Below are positions 15,997-24,963 of a stretch of DNA of 64,000 nucleotides, piece by piece; within the stretch, counting starts at the first letter, position 1; the number at the start of each line of letters is the position of its first letter. The position numbers and the translations under genes were made by a program. This stretch comes from Lachnospiraceae bacterium (lineage in GTDB: Bacteria; Bacillota_A; Clostridia; Lachnospirales; Lachnospiraceae): positions 62,001 through 126,000 of the forward strand of contig JAFWYN010000026.1 of assembly GCA_017522685.1 (NCBI GenBank), in the 5' to 3' direction. The notes below the pieces were generated by a model that had not been told where the DNA came from, did not search any database, and worked only from the letters and a program-made list of their open reading frames with translations.

Positions 15997-18480
15997 ATGG
16001 CAGGTAACAGACCAAGGGCAAGAGAGAAAAATGTGACAGGAGGCAGCAAAGGCGTAAAGCGTCGCGGAACAGGCTTGGGATCAGGTCCGGTAGGCGGTAG
16101 CAGTTCTTCTGGCGGAAACTCCGTGTCAGGAGGTTCTTTTGAGAGTAGCAGCTCCGGCGGTTCCGGACGCAAGGTGACTCGTGCCGGTGGCGGAAAGAGC
16201 CCCCTATTGATTATTATTTTAGCAGTGGTGCTTTTGGGTGGTGGCGGAGGAATAAGTAGTTTACTCCCTGCATTGCTTGGCGGTGGTGGTTCAGGAAGTG
16301 ATCAGTCTATCGTAGGCGATTTGCTGACGCCTCCGGTAAGTAACAATTCCGGCAATTCTTCCAATAGTGGCAATGCATCCAATACCGGTAGTTTGTTGTC
16401 CGGTTTAGGTGCAATGTTAAACAGCGGTACCACCAGCAGTGGTTGGGAGCTGGGCGCTAATACCGGCAAGCTGGATAAAACTGTGGCGAAGGATGCCAGA
16501 GATAAGAGAACCCAGATAAAGGGTAAGGGCAAGGATGAGGTAACCATCATGGTATATATGTGCGGTACGGATTTGGAGTCCCGTTCCGGTATGGGTACCT
16601 CTGATTTGCAGGAAATGTTGAATGCAGATTTGGGCGACAAAGTGAACCTGATTGTTTATACCGGTGGTTGTAAGGGCTGGAAGAACAATGTAGTAAGCAA
16701 TAGCAAGAACCAGATTTATCAGATTAAGAATGGAAAGATGCAGCTTCTGAAGGAAGAGTCAGCGGTTTCCATGACGGACCCGGATACTCTTACCAACTTT
16801 ATCAAGTGGAGTACCAAGAATTATCCGGCCAACAGAAATCAGTTGATTTTCTGGGATCACGGCGGTGGCTCCATCAGTGGTTTTGGCTATGATGAAAAGT
16901 TTAAAAATACCGGTTCCATGAATTTGGCAGAAATCAACCAGGCTTTAAAGAAGGCCGGTGTAACATACGATTTTGTGGGCTTTGATGCTTGTCTGATGGC
17001 TACTTTGGAGAATGCATTGATGCTGACTTCTTATGCGGATTATATGATTGCATCGGAGGAAACTGAGCCCGGTGTGGGTTGGTATTATACGGACTGGCTG
17101 ACTGCACTTTCAGAGAATACTTCCATGTCTACCATTGAGATTGGTAAGAATATCGTAGATGATTTTGTGGATACCTGTGACAGCAAGTGCAGAGGTCAGA
17201 AGACCACCTTGTCCGTTGTAGATTTAGCTGAGTTGGAGGCTACTGTTCCGGATGAGTTTAAGGGCTTTGCAAAGTCTGCAAGTGAGTTGATTCAGGAGGA
17301 TGAATATCAGACCGTATCAGATGCCCGCTACAACACCAGAGAGTTTGCGGCATCCAATGGTATCGATCAAGTGGATTTGGTACATTTGGCACAGAATATG
17401 GGTACTGAGGAAGGCGAGGAACTGGCAGAAGCCTTGCTGGGCGCTGTGAAATACAACCGTACCTCCTCTAATATGACCAATGCATACGGTATTTCTATTT
17501 ACTTCCCGTATAAGAAGGTTTCTACCGTGGACCAGGCAGTGGATACTTATGAAGCCATCGGTATGGATGAAGAATACATGCGTTGTATTCAGGAGTTTGC
17601 CAGCCTGGAAGTGGGTGGTCAGACTTCTGCAGGCGGTACTTCCTCAGCGATTCCTTCCCTGATGGGTACCTTATTGGGAGGTGGTTCAAGCAGCGGCGGA
17701 AATTCCGATATGATAGCCGAATTATTGGGCGGATTCCTGACCGGTCAGTATGGTAGAGTTGCCGGATTGGACAGAAGCAACACAAGCTTTATGGAAGAAA
17801 GCGGTATGGAAACCGAGGCTATGGCTGAGTATCTGGCTGATAACTACTTTGATGTGTCCCAGTTGGTTTGGGGTAAGGACAGCCAGGGCAGACGAATCCT
17901 GCAAATGAGCGAAAAGCAGTGGAGTCTTGTGCATAGTCTGGAACTGAATATGTTCTATGACGATGGAGAGGGCTATGTGGACTTAGGATATGATAATGTA
18001 TTCGAATTTGACGAGCAGGGATGTCTGCTTGGTGATACGGACAGAACCTGGCTTGCTATCAATGGCCAGCCGGTAGCGTACTATTATGAGGATACCGTGG
18101 ATGATGGTACCAATTATACCATCACCGGTCATGTACCCGTGCTTCTGAACGGAGAGCGAGCAAACCTGATTTTGGTATTTGACAACGAAAATCCTTACGG
18201 TTATATTGCAGGTGCCCGTACCGATTATGCGGAGGGCGAAACCGAAACCGTGGCTAAGGGTATGGAAGCACTTCAGGTAGGCGATACCTTAGACTTTATC
18301 TGTGATTATTATACCTATGACGGTGAGTATGAGGATAGCTATTTCCTGGGTGAGCAAATGATTGTGTCAGAGAATATGACCATCAGTAACGTAGATGTGG
18401 GAGAAGGTGCTGTAAAAGTGACCTATCGTTTTACCGATATCTACAATCAGCATTATTGGACACCTGCCTTTACCCAGTAA
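15997..18480 (+). CDS. Membrane-anchored clostripain-family (C11) cysteine protease
   Basis: Putative surface protease, 827 residues. A basic, Gly/Ser-rich cytoplasmic N terminus (1-65) precedes a single helix (SPLLIIILAVVLLGGGGG, about 68-86) and a second Gly/Ser/Asn-rich spacer to about 170. The C11 catalytic domain starts near DEVTIMVYMCGTDLESRSG and has the catalytic His288 in WDHGGGSISGF and Cys332 in FDACLMATLE. The last ~250 residues after a further Gly/Ser linker are beta-rich and unassigned. No classical signal peptide is cut, so it should be anchored with the protease outside. C11 enzymes cleave after Arg or Lys. It starts 17 bases after yvcK with AAGGAGA. Confidence 0.9.
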   Translation: MAGNRPRAREKNVTGGSKGVKRRGTGLGSGPVGGSSSSGGNSVSGGSFESSSSGGSGRKVTRAGGGKSPLLIIILAVVLLGGGGGISSLLPALLGGGGSGSDQSIVGDLLTPPVSNNSGNSSNSGNASNTGSLLSGLGAMLNSGTTSSGWELGANTGKLDKTVAKDARDKRTQIKGKGKDEVTIMVYMCGTDLESRSGMGTSDLQEMLNADLGDKVNLIVYTGGCKGWKNNVVSNSKNQIYQIKNGKMQLLKEESAVSMTDPDTLTNFIKWSTKNYPANRNQLIFWDHGGGSISGFGYDEKFKNTGSMNLAEINQALKKAGVTYDFVGFDACLMATLENALMLTSYADYMIASEETEPGVGWYYTDWLTALSENTSMSTIEIGKNIVDDFVDTCDSKCRGQKTTLSVVDLAELEATVPDEFKGFAKSASELIQEDEYQTVSDARYNTREFAASNGIDQVDLVHLAQNMGTEEGEELAEALLGAVKYNRTSSNMTNAYGISIYFPYKKVSTVDQAVDTYEAIGMDEEYMRCIQEFASLEVGGQTSAGGTSSAIPSLMGTLLGGGSSSGGNSDMIAELLGGFLTGQYGRVAGLDRSNTSFMEESGMETEAMAEYLADNYFDVSQLVWGKDSQGRRILQMSEKQWSLVHSLELNMFYDDGEGYVDLGYDNVFEFDEQGCLLGDTDRTWLAINGQPVAYYYEDTVDDGTNYTITGHVPVLLNGERANLILVFDNENPYGYIAGARTDYAEGETETVAKGMEALQVGDTLDFICDYYTYDGEYEDSYFLGEQMIVSENMTISNVDVGEGAVKVTYRFTDIYNQHYWTPAFTQ

Positions 18481-18497
18481 CAGGAGAGAATAAATCC

Positions 18498-19340
18498 ATG
18501 CGAACAACAGAAGAAATGTTGGAGTTAATATTAAATGTGGCAAAGGAAGACCCGGATATCAGAGCTGTTCTGATGTCCGGGTCTCGGGCAAATAAGGACT
18601 GTCTCGTAGATAAGTATCAGGACTTTGATATTGTGTACTTTGTAAAGGACGTGCAACCTTACTGGGACAATATGTCCTGGATAGAAGAGAAATTCGGCAA
18701 GCCTATACTGGTGCAAAAGCCGGAAAGTATAGAACTGATACCACCGGACAGGGATGGTAATTATGCATACCTGATGATTTTTGAAGATGGGAACCGGATT
18801 GATTTGCAATTCACCGCATCTATCTATGAAGATGATGGCGAGCCTGTGGTTTTGCTTTTGGATAAAGATGGTACCTTCCCGGATATCAAGGTACAGGAGG
18901 ATTTCTGGTATGTGCGTAAACCGAGTCAAAAGTACTTTGCAGATTGTTGCTGTGAGTTTCACTGGTGCTTAAACAATGTAGCCAAAGGAATAGCCAGGGA
19001 TGAGCTTTCCTATGCTATGAAGCAGCACAATGAATATGTGCGGAATATGCTGGTGCTTATGCTTTCATGGTATGTAGGTACTCGGCATGATTTTCAGGTG
19101 TCGCCAGGTAAGGAAGGCAAATATTTTAAGAAATATCTGCCGGAGGAACTTTATGAGCGTTTCCGAAAGACCTACTCTGATGCGGACTATGAGCATATGT
19201 GGGAGGCTGCTTTTGAGATGCTGTATCTCTTTGGAGATGTGGCAAGAGATGTGGCAGAGAAGCTGGGATTTGCATATGATGAAGAGGAAGAACAGGGCAT
19301 CGAGAAGTATATGAAGATGGTGAGAAGTGGGGAAATATAG
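18498..19340 (+). CDS. Aminoglycoside 6-adenylyltransferase-like nucleotidyltransferase
   Basis: ANT(6)/AadE-type nucleotidyltransferase, 280 residues, the normal length. The fold signature MSGSRANKD followed by DFDIVYFV gives the Gly-Ser motif and the metal-binding aspartates, and the middle carries the family's WDNMSWIEEKFGKP and RIDLQF segments. ANT(6) enzymes adenylylate streptomycin; chromosomal relatives in Firmicutes are common and many are untested, so resistance should not be assumed. ATG 18498 is preceded by CAGGAGA; the frame opens upstream inside the protease gene. It is 17 bases after the protease gene and 1 base before the lipoprotein gene. Base usage does not look foreign. Confidence 0.85.
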   Translation: MRTTEEMLELILNVAKEDPDIRAVLMSGSRANKDCLVDKYQDFDIVYFVKDVQPYWDNMSWIEEKFGKPILVQKPESIELIPPDRDGNYAYLMIFEDGNRIDLQFTASIYEDDGEPVVLLLDKDGTFPDIKVQEDFWYVRKPSQKYFADCCCEFHWCLNNVAKGIARDELSYAMKQHNEYVRNMLVLMLSWYVGTRHDFQVSPGKEGKYFKKYLPEELYERFRKTYSDADYEHMWEAAFEMLYLFGDVARDVAEKLGFAYDEEEEQGIEKYMKMVRSGEI

Positions 19341-19341
19341 T

Positions 19342-19827
19342 TTGAGGATTAAAAAGATTTTTTTGTGTTTTATGGTGGGGATTCTTTTAAGTGGCTGTGG
19401 AAATTCTGATTCGAAGGAGCATGGTTTCGTGGTAGTAGAGCAAATTGCTTTGGAAGAGGAAAAAGCAGTGCAGGAAGAAAGTGAAGTATCACAGGAGACA
19501 GCCTTGGATGAAACGCTTTATATCGGAGAATATCTGGATGAAAACAAGGAACCGAATCTGGAGATTGCGAAAGGTGAGGATGGCAAATATAAGGTGCAAA
19601 TCGGTATCTTCCGCTTAGCCAGTTTCGATGATGGCATGGGAGAATTGACTGAGGAGGGAATGCATTTTACCGCTACGGATATGGCGGGAGATCCCATCCG
19701 TGGTATTATCACCGTAGAAAATGGAGTTGCTACCGTAACCTTTACAGATTCCACCTGGGAATACATCGAGAACGGAGCAAGTTATGAATATACAAAAAGT
19801 TCGGATGAACCGAGGGCTTGGGAGTAA
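19342..19827 (+). CDS. Small lipoprotein of unknown function
   Basis: Exported lipoprotein of 161 residues: a short basic start and hydrophobic helix end in the lipobox LLSGC (Cys19). After a Glu-rich spacer there is a small beta-rich domain (LYIGEYLDE...VQIGIFRLASFDDGMGEL...GVATVTF). No family is recognised. The start proposed is TTG 19342, with GTGGGGAA 7 bases upstream and one base after the previous stop; GTG 19327 would overlap the nucleotidyltransferase gene and lacks a ribosome site. The next gene begins one base after its stop. Confidence 0.75.
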   Translation: MRIKKIFLCFMVGILLSGCGNSDSKEHGFVVVEQIALEEEKAVQEESEVSQETALDETLYIGEYLDENKEPNLEIAKGEDGKYKVQIGIFRLASFDDGMGELTEEGMHFTATDMAGDPIRGIITVENGVATVTFTDSTWEYIENGASYEYTKSSDEPRAWE

Positions 19828-19828
19828 T

Positions 19829-20671
19829 ATGAGTATAGATTTGCATATGCATTCCGTATATTCAGATGGGGTATGGACTCCGGTTGAATTAGTGAGAGAT
19901 GCGAAAGAAAAACAATTGTCGGCAATAGCGTTGACGGACCATGATACCATTGCCGGTTTACAGGAGACGAGAGAACAGGCTGAAGTGTCCGGTATCCGGT
20001 TTGTCAATGGCGTGGAGATAAATTCACACTATATTTTGAATCATAAAAAACGGAGTATCCATGTGTTAGGCTATTTCTTTGACCCGGAGAAGTTGGAGCC
20101 TTATATGATGCAGTTGAAGGCAGTGCGGGATGAACATAATGAGGCCATTCGAAGGGCGCTAAGGTTTCATGGGATAGAAATCAGCTATGAAGATATGAAT
20201 CTTCCCTCAGAGCATAGCATGGTAAACCGTTTATATTTTGCAGAGGCATTGGTTCGAAAAGGATATGCGGAAAATGTAAAAGAAGCGCTGGCAAAATATT
20301 TACGAAAAGGCGGTATCGCCTATGTGGAGGGCAATTACCCTCCTTTTAGAGAAGTGGCTGAGAAAATAAAAGAAGCAGGAGGCCTTGTGGTACTGGCACA
20401 TCCGGGAGAATCATCCCTGACAGATGAAGAAGCGGAACGTTTGTTAGATGAACTGGTATTTCAAGGTTTAGACGGAGTGGAATGTATTCACCCTTCTCAT
20501 AGCAATGAATATGCGGCAAAAGTGATAAAATGGGCGAAAGAGAAAGGACTGTTAATGACCGGCGGAAGCGATTCCCATGGTGCAGGCACAGCACTTGGAT
20601 GTGGTGGCGACGGTATGAAGATTCCGGAGAATTTTTATGACGAACTGCTACTTAGAAAAAAGACCAATTAA
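19829..20671 (+). CDS. PHP-domain phosphoesterase (RNase AM / TrpH-like)
   Basis: Metal-dependent phosphoesterase, 280 residues. The PHP motifs are evident: DLHMHSVYSDG at the N terminus, LTDHDT near 35-40, then VLAHPGES and GGSDSHG towards the C terminus, which supply His and Asp metal ligands. Members of this subfamily hydrolyse 3',5'-nucleotides or trim RNA 5' ends. ATG 19829 follows the previous stop by one base with GGGAG at 19820-19824. It belongs to the collinear run that begins at yvcK. Confidence 0.88.
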   Translation: MSIDLHMHSVYSDGVWTPVELVRDAKEKQLSAIALTDHDTIAGLQETREQAEVSGIRFVNGVEINSHYILNHKKRSIHVLGYFFDPEKLEPYMMQLKAVRDEHNEAIRRALRFHGIEISYEDMNLPSEHSMVNRLYFAEALVRKGYAENVKEALAKYLRKGGIAYVEGNYPPFREVAEKIKEAGGLVVLAHPGESSLTDEEAERLLDELVFQGLDGVECIHPSHSNEYAAKVIKWAKEKGLLMTGGSDSHGAGTALGCGGDGMKIPENFYDELLLRKKTN

Positions 20672-20694
20672 GGTAATAATGGGAGGTTACAAAC

Positions 20695-22437
20695 ATGACA
20701 ACAGTAAATACACCAATTAAAATCGGAAGCTACACATTGAAGAACCGAATCACCTTCGCACCTACGGTGAAGTTTGATTTTACGGATGATACGGGAGTGG
20801 CGACACAGAAGCTGATAGACCATTATGTGGAAAGAGCCAAGGGCGGATGTGGCCTTATTTGTGTGGAAGCAACGGCAGTGGTGCCCGGCGGCAGATTTGG
20901 CAAGAATCATATGGGACTGTGGTGTGATGAGCAGATAGAAGGACATAAGAAGATTACGGAAGGTTGCCATGAGTATGGTTGTGTCATGATTATCCAGCTA
21001 AATCATACAGGCTATACTTCTAATCCGGAGTGCGGTCCGGCCATTGGTCCGTCTGCTATTACCAGGCAGGGTTTTCGCGGAGAATATACGACTGTGGAAA
21101 TGAGTACAGATGGGATTCATGCCATGCAGAAAGCTTTCGTGGATGCAGCAGTCCGCGCCAAGAAGGCTGGCTATGATGGTGTGCAATTCCATGGCTGCCA
21201 CGGATACCTGATTAATCAGTTCATGTCACCCAATACCAATTTCAGAACAGATGCGTATGGCGGCAGTGCAGAAAACAGAGCCCGCTTCTGTGTGGAAATG
21301 ATGGAAAGGGTACGTGAGCTTTGCGGACCGAAGTTTTTGATATCCATCCGTACTTCCGGGTGTGAGGATACCTTGGAGGAGGCCATTGCTATGGCAGAGG
21401 AATACGTAAAGGCCGGTTGTGAGTATTTGCAGGTGTCTTCCGGTTTGTCTTCCTTAGATAGCGTAAAGCCTTATAAAGACGAAAAAGTAAGTGATATTCA
21501 GAGCTTAGGTGTGTACTTTAAGGAGCATTTTAACGGTCGTGTACCGGTTTCTTGCGTGGGCGGATTGACCACACCCGAGCAGATTGAGTATCTGATTGAA
21601 AAGGAATACATAGATACCGTGGATGTGGCCAGAGCTATATTAGCGGATCCGGAATTTGCCAATGCAGTGATTGAGCATAAGGAATATACCAAGTGTTTCG
21701 GCTGTCAGGCTTGCCAGTACGGCCCGTTTACAAAACACATCTGCCCGGCGGAGGTTGTGAGATTAAGAAAAGAGAGGGGGCTTATGAATAACGAAGTATT
21801 GTTTGCCTATGTGAAGGAGGCGCTTATTCCTTATGATGTCCATGGAGGCCAGGGAGGGGTGTCAAAAAACCGAATCAAATACAGCCGATATGACCATACC
21901 GTGAGAGTTTATAACTGGGCCATGATATTGGCAGAAGACTATCAAGAAACCATAGACATGGAGGCTTTACAGATTGCCACCATTTTTCATGATATCGGAT
22001 ATGGCCTGAATAAGGAGGACATGAGCAGTCATGCGGAGGACGGAGCGGTGCTGTGCAGAGAGTATTTGAACAGTATTGGTTATCCGGAAGAAAAGGCAGA
22101 TTTTATATGCGACTTGATTGCCAGACATTCGGATAAAGAGTGTATGCATTCTGAAGAGACGCCCATGGAGCTGGTGCTTTTGATGGAAGCAGACTTGCTG
22201 GATGATACGGGTGCCCATGGGATCATCATGGATGCCTGGATTCGTGCCACCAGAGAGGATGTGAGCTTCGAGACGATTTTAGAGCATATTAAAAAGTTTA
22301 CTCTAAAGCAGATGCAGGATAACCCCATGCGGACAAAGAAGGCCTATGAGATTTGGGAAGAGAAGAAGGAACTGACCAATCGCTTTGTGGAGTCGCTTAC
22401 GGTGGATTTGTATGGAAATTTGGAAAATGGAATATAA
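20695..22437 (+). CDS. Old Yellow Enzyme-type oxidoreductase fused to an HD-domain hydrolase
   Basis: Two-part protein of 580 residues. Residues 1 to about 355 form a TIM-barrel flavin oxidoreductase of the NADH:flavin/2,4-dienoyl-CoA reductase family: PIKIGSYTLKNRITFAP, FHGCHGYLINQFMSP with DAYGGS, and a cysteine cluster (334-351, CFGCQAC...C) that in relatives binds a 4Fe-4S cluster. The C-terminal FAD/NAD(P)H domain of those relatives is missing. Instead, residues about 364-580 form an HD phosphohydrolase (YDHTVRVYNWA, FHDIGYG with H432/D433, ARHSDKE). An internal ATG 21784 with AGAGAGGGGG before it could allow separate translation of the HD part. Start ATG 20695 has GGGAGG upstream. The combination is unusual and its role is unknown. 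Confidence 0.88.
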   Translation: MTTVNTPIKIGSYTLKNRITFAPTVKFDFTDDTGVATQKLIDHYVERAKGGCGLICVEATAVVPGGRFGKNHMGLWCDEQIEGHKKITEGCHEYGCVMIIQLNHTGYTSNPECGPAIGPSAITRQGFRGEYTTVEMSTDGIHAMQKAFVDAAVRAKKAGYDGVQFHGCHGYLINQFMSPNTNFRTDAYGGSAENRARFCVEMMERVRELCGPKFLISIRTSGCEDTLEEAIAMAEEYVKAGCEYLQVSSGLSSLDSVKPYKDEKVSDIQSLGVYFKEHFNGRVPVSCVGGLTTPEQIEYLIEKEYIDTVDVARAILADPEFANAVIEHKEYTKCFGCQACQYGPFTKHICPAEVVRLRKERGLMNNEVLFAYVKEALIPYDVHGGQGGVSKNRIKYSRYDHTVRVYNWAMILAEDYQETIDMEALQIATIFHDIGYGLNKEDMSSHAEDGAVLCREYLNSIGYPEEKADFICDLIARHSDKECMHSEETPMELVLLMEADLLDDTGAHGIIMDAWIRATREDVSFETILEHIKKFTLKQMQDNPMRTKKAYEIWEEKKELTNRFVESLTVDLYGNLENGI

Positions 22438-22443
22438 AGAAAG

Positions 22444-22484
22444 AAGAAGCCTTCTGTATAACAGTAGGCTTCTTGCTTTTTTCG
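22444..22484. terminator. Terminator between convergent genes
   Basis: AAGAAGCCT (22444-22452) and AGGCTTCTT (22466-22474) form a perfect 9-bp stem, with T-rich sequence after it on the plus strand and A-rich before it, so it may serve both the OYE-HD gene and the convergent methyltransferase. Confidence 0.8.
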
Positions 22485-22496
22485 ACTAATCAGCTT

Positions 22497-23279
22497 TTAT
22501 TCTTCCTTTGATACGGCACAAATGATTGCACGTCCTGTTGCTTCGCTGATGGGATTGCCATCATAGTCGCCGTATTTCTTTTCGATACGAAAGCCCGCAT
22601 CCTCAAACCAGGTATGCAATTGTTCCAACAATACATAATGTTTTACGGAAGGTACTTCCTTTTGGATTTTTGTGCCGGTTGAGGTTTCCAGTTCGTAACG
22701 GCGTGTAGCATGAATGATGCCTGTTTCTGCATCATAGGTACTGTTGCCCAGAGACATGGTACCTTTTGTCCCGTGACTGTCTGTTCCCTGCCAAATAATG
22801 CGTTCTCCGGAATATACAAACCACTGCTTAGGATGATAGGTTTGATTGTAGTCAATGTAAAGCATGCCACCCGGTTTTAAGGCGGATTTTGCTTTTTCAA
22901 TCAATAACCGTTGAGCATATTCCGGACTTTCTTCTGAAATGATATTCATAAGGAAGTTGCCGGCAATGACTACGGCATCATAATCATTTCCCCAGTCTTC
23001 AGCAATAACATCAGCGATTTTCCAAGTAATATTATTCACCCCTTCTGCTTTGGCGGGTATCTTGCAAAGCATGGATTCATCCATATCCAGTCCTACTACG
23101 TTATGTCCGGCTTTCGCCAGAGGCACCAAAATACGTCCGCTGCCACAAGCAATTTCCAATACATGCTTGGGGGTGGTACCGAGACATTTAAGTAAAAATT
23201 CCACATCTGCCGTTTCTGTTTCATCAATCTCATACATATCTGCAGACCAATCTGCAATGATTTTTTCTTTGTTAATCAC
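22497..23279 (-). CDS. Class I SAM-dependent methyltransferase
   Basis: Predicted cytoplasmic methyltransferase, 260 residues. Motif I is VLEIACGSGRILVPLAKAG, followed by GLDMDESML (acidic SAM-ribose ligand) and the motif DYDAVVIAGNFLMNII; the C-terminal part has the beta-hairpin region of small-molecule methyltransferases. A minus-strand promoter lies at 23395-23423 and GGAGG precedes the ATG. It is a single gene between a terminator and its own promoter. Substrate unknown. Confidence 0.88.
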   Translation of the reverse strand: MINKEKIIADWSADMYEIDETETADVEFLLKCLGTTPKHVLEIACGSGRILVPLAKAGHNVVGLDMDESMLCKIPAKAEGVNNITWKIADVIAEDWGNDYDAVVIAGNFLMNIISEESPEYAQRLLIEKAKSALKPGGMLYIDYNQTYHPKQWFVYSGERIIWQGTDSHGTKGTMSLGNSTYDAETGIIHATRRYELETSTGTKIQKEVPSVKHYVLLEQLHTWFEDAGFRIEKKYGDYDGNPISEATGRAIICAVSKEE

Positions 23280-23394
23280 TTTTTTCCTCCGTTTTCGTGC
23301 AGGAGGATTAGATTATAGTCATCCTCCTGATGGTTGTTCTGTTATCTATTGTTTTTCTCATATCATATCACCCTTTCTTTTTATTGATGTTTTT

Positions 23395-23423
23395 ATTCTA
23401 GCACAGCCTATGAACGGATGCAA
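23395..23423 (-). promoter_or_regulatory. Promoter of the methyltransferase gene
   Basis: On the minus strand TTGCAT (23423-23418), 17 bases, TAGAAT (23400-23395). It gives a leader of about 110 nt. Confidence 0.6.
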
Positions 23424-23748
23424 GTGATGGGGGATAGAAGGTTGCTGATGGGTGAAAGGTGTACTTAAAAGTATCTATAGATAAGAAAAGAAAGAAATAG
23501 TATCCATATTGGGCTAATAAGTGGTACTGATTGTCAAAGATGTTTTCTATGGATACTATTGGGGGATAAAATATAGGAAAATACAGTGAAATTTACACAC
23601 AAACGGATACCAAAATGACAAATATTTGTCTATAGACCGAGTTGCCTGATTGAGTAGGTATGCAGCTGAGACGGAAACGAAAAATTTCTTCCTAAAAGCT
23701 GTTTTTGTGGTATACTTTATGTATTGTAGGATGTTTAGGAGGTACATT
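23424..23748. other. Intergenic region with a 13-base inverted repeat
   Basis: This gene-free stretch contains AATAGTATCCATA (23496-23508) and its perfect complement TATGGATACTATT (23548-23560), 39 bases apart, with similar fragments (GTATCTATAG, GGATACC) nearby. A TATACT -10 element at 23711-23716 probably serves the next gene. No coding frame or known RNA was recognised. Confidence 0.5.
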
Positions 23749-24921
23749 ATGGCAAATACAAAGAATTTAGACAGATTATTGGACAGCTTTATAGAGAATG
23801 GACTGCCCGGCTGCGGCTTGCAGATTTGTAAGGACGGCAATACCATATATGAGGGTTATGCCGGATATTCCGATATTGAGAAGAATATACCGGTGACGGC
23901 GGACAGCTTGTTTCGACAGGCATCCATGTCAAAGCTGCCTTTGTATACGACCATGATGATGCTTTATGAGAGAGGGTATTTCCTTCTTTCGGACCCTATA
24001 TCGAATTATTTTCCGGAGTGGAAAAATTCTAAGAAATACATACGTCACCCTAATGGTTATCTGGCAGCAGTGCCTACGGAAAGACCGGTGACCATCGCCG
24101 ATACCCTTTCCATGAAGTGCGGTCTGCCCTATTGTAATGCACCGGGCAAGACGGACAATCCTACCATGCAGGCTATGATGGATGCCATGCAGCCCCTTTG
24201 GGATAAGGGACACTTCACCATCCGAGAGCAGGTAAGGGTCATGGCAGAGGTACCCCAGCAGTTTGAGCCGGGAAGCCATTGGATTTATGGCTTTTCCAGC
24301 GAGCTGGCAGCAGGTATTATCGAAGAGGTTTGCCAGAAATCCATTGATGATGTGTTTGAGGAAATGCTTTTTGACCCTTTGGAGATGCATGATACCCGTT
24401 CCCATTATTTCCCGGGAGCCAAGGAGCGTATGGTGACCTTATACGGCAAATCACCTGAGAAAAAGCCGGTGCCTATCAACTTCCCGTTAGATGAGAAGCA
24501 TGAGCCGGGAGAGGAGCACCAATGCGGTTGGGCAAGACTTTTTGCTACCGTAAATGATTATTCTAAATTGATGTCCATGCTGGCTTGCGGCGGTATGTAT
24601 AAGGGCAGACAAATTATGGGCAGAAAAACCATTGACCTCATGCGTACCAATACCCTGACCCCGGAAATGCAGCAGGATATTGAGGATACTTACAACGGCG
24701 GCTATGGTTACGGCTATGGTGTGCGTACTCTTATTGCACCGGAAAGAGGCCATCACAATGGTTCTTTGGGGGCTTTCGGCTGGACCGGAGGCTTCGGCAC
24801 CTGGTGTGAGTCAGACCCTGCGGAAGGCTTGTCTATCGTGTATATGCACAATATGATACCTAACGATGAGCAGTATTATCATCTGCGGGTGAGAAATGCA
24901 GCCTATGGGTGTTTGGAATAA
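23749..24921 (+). CDS. Serine hydrolase, beta-lactamase class C-like fold
   Basis: Penicillin-binding-protein-like serine hydrolase, 390 residues, without a signal peptide, so cytoplasmic if the start is right. The catalytic SxxK is S59-M-S-K62 (RQASMSKLP), the Tyr motif is in HWIYGFSSELAAGII, and the C-terminal region has GYGYGYGVRT and HHNGSLGAFGWTGGFGT, the latter in the place of the KTG-like motif. These proteins include esterases, D-amino-acid peptidases and amidases; true beta-lactamase activity is not implied. ATG 23749 is preceded by AGGAGG. Confidence 0.87.
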   Translation: MANTKNLDRLLDSFIENGLPGCGLQICKDGNTIYEGYAGYSDIEKNIPVTADSLFRQASMSKLPLYTTMMMLYERGYFLLSDPISNYFPEWKNSKKYIRHPNGYLAAVPTERPVTIADTLSMKCGLPYCNAPGKTDNPTMQAMMDAMQPLWDKGHFTIREQVRVMAEVPQQFEPGSHWIYGFSSELAAGIIEEVCQKSIDDVFEEMLFDPLEMHDTRSHYFPGAKERMVTLYGKSPEKKPVPINFPLDEKHEPGEEHQCGWARLFATVNDYSKLMSMLACGGMYKGRQIMGRKTIDLMRTNTLTPEMQQDIEDTYNGGYGYGYGVRTLIAPERGHHNGSLGAFGWTGGFGTWCESDPAEGLSIVYMHNMIPNDEQYYHLRVRNAAYGCLE

Positions 24922-24963
24922 GATGAGGATTGTATTTGTTTTGATAGGATGAGGAAAAGGGGT

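Noticed and set aside
18498..19340. Aminoglycoside nucleotidyltransferase as an acquired resistance gene
   Set aside because: No mobile element, no base-composition change and tight packing with neighbours. It looks like a resident homologue; activity is unproven.
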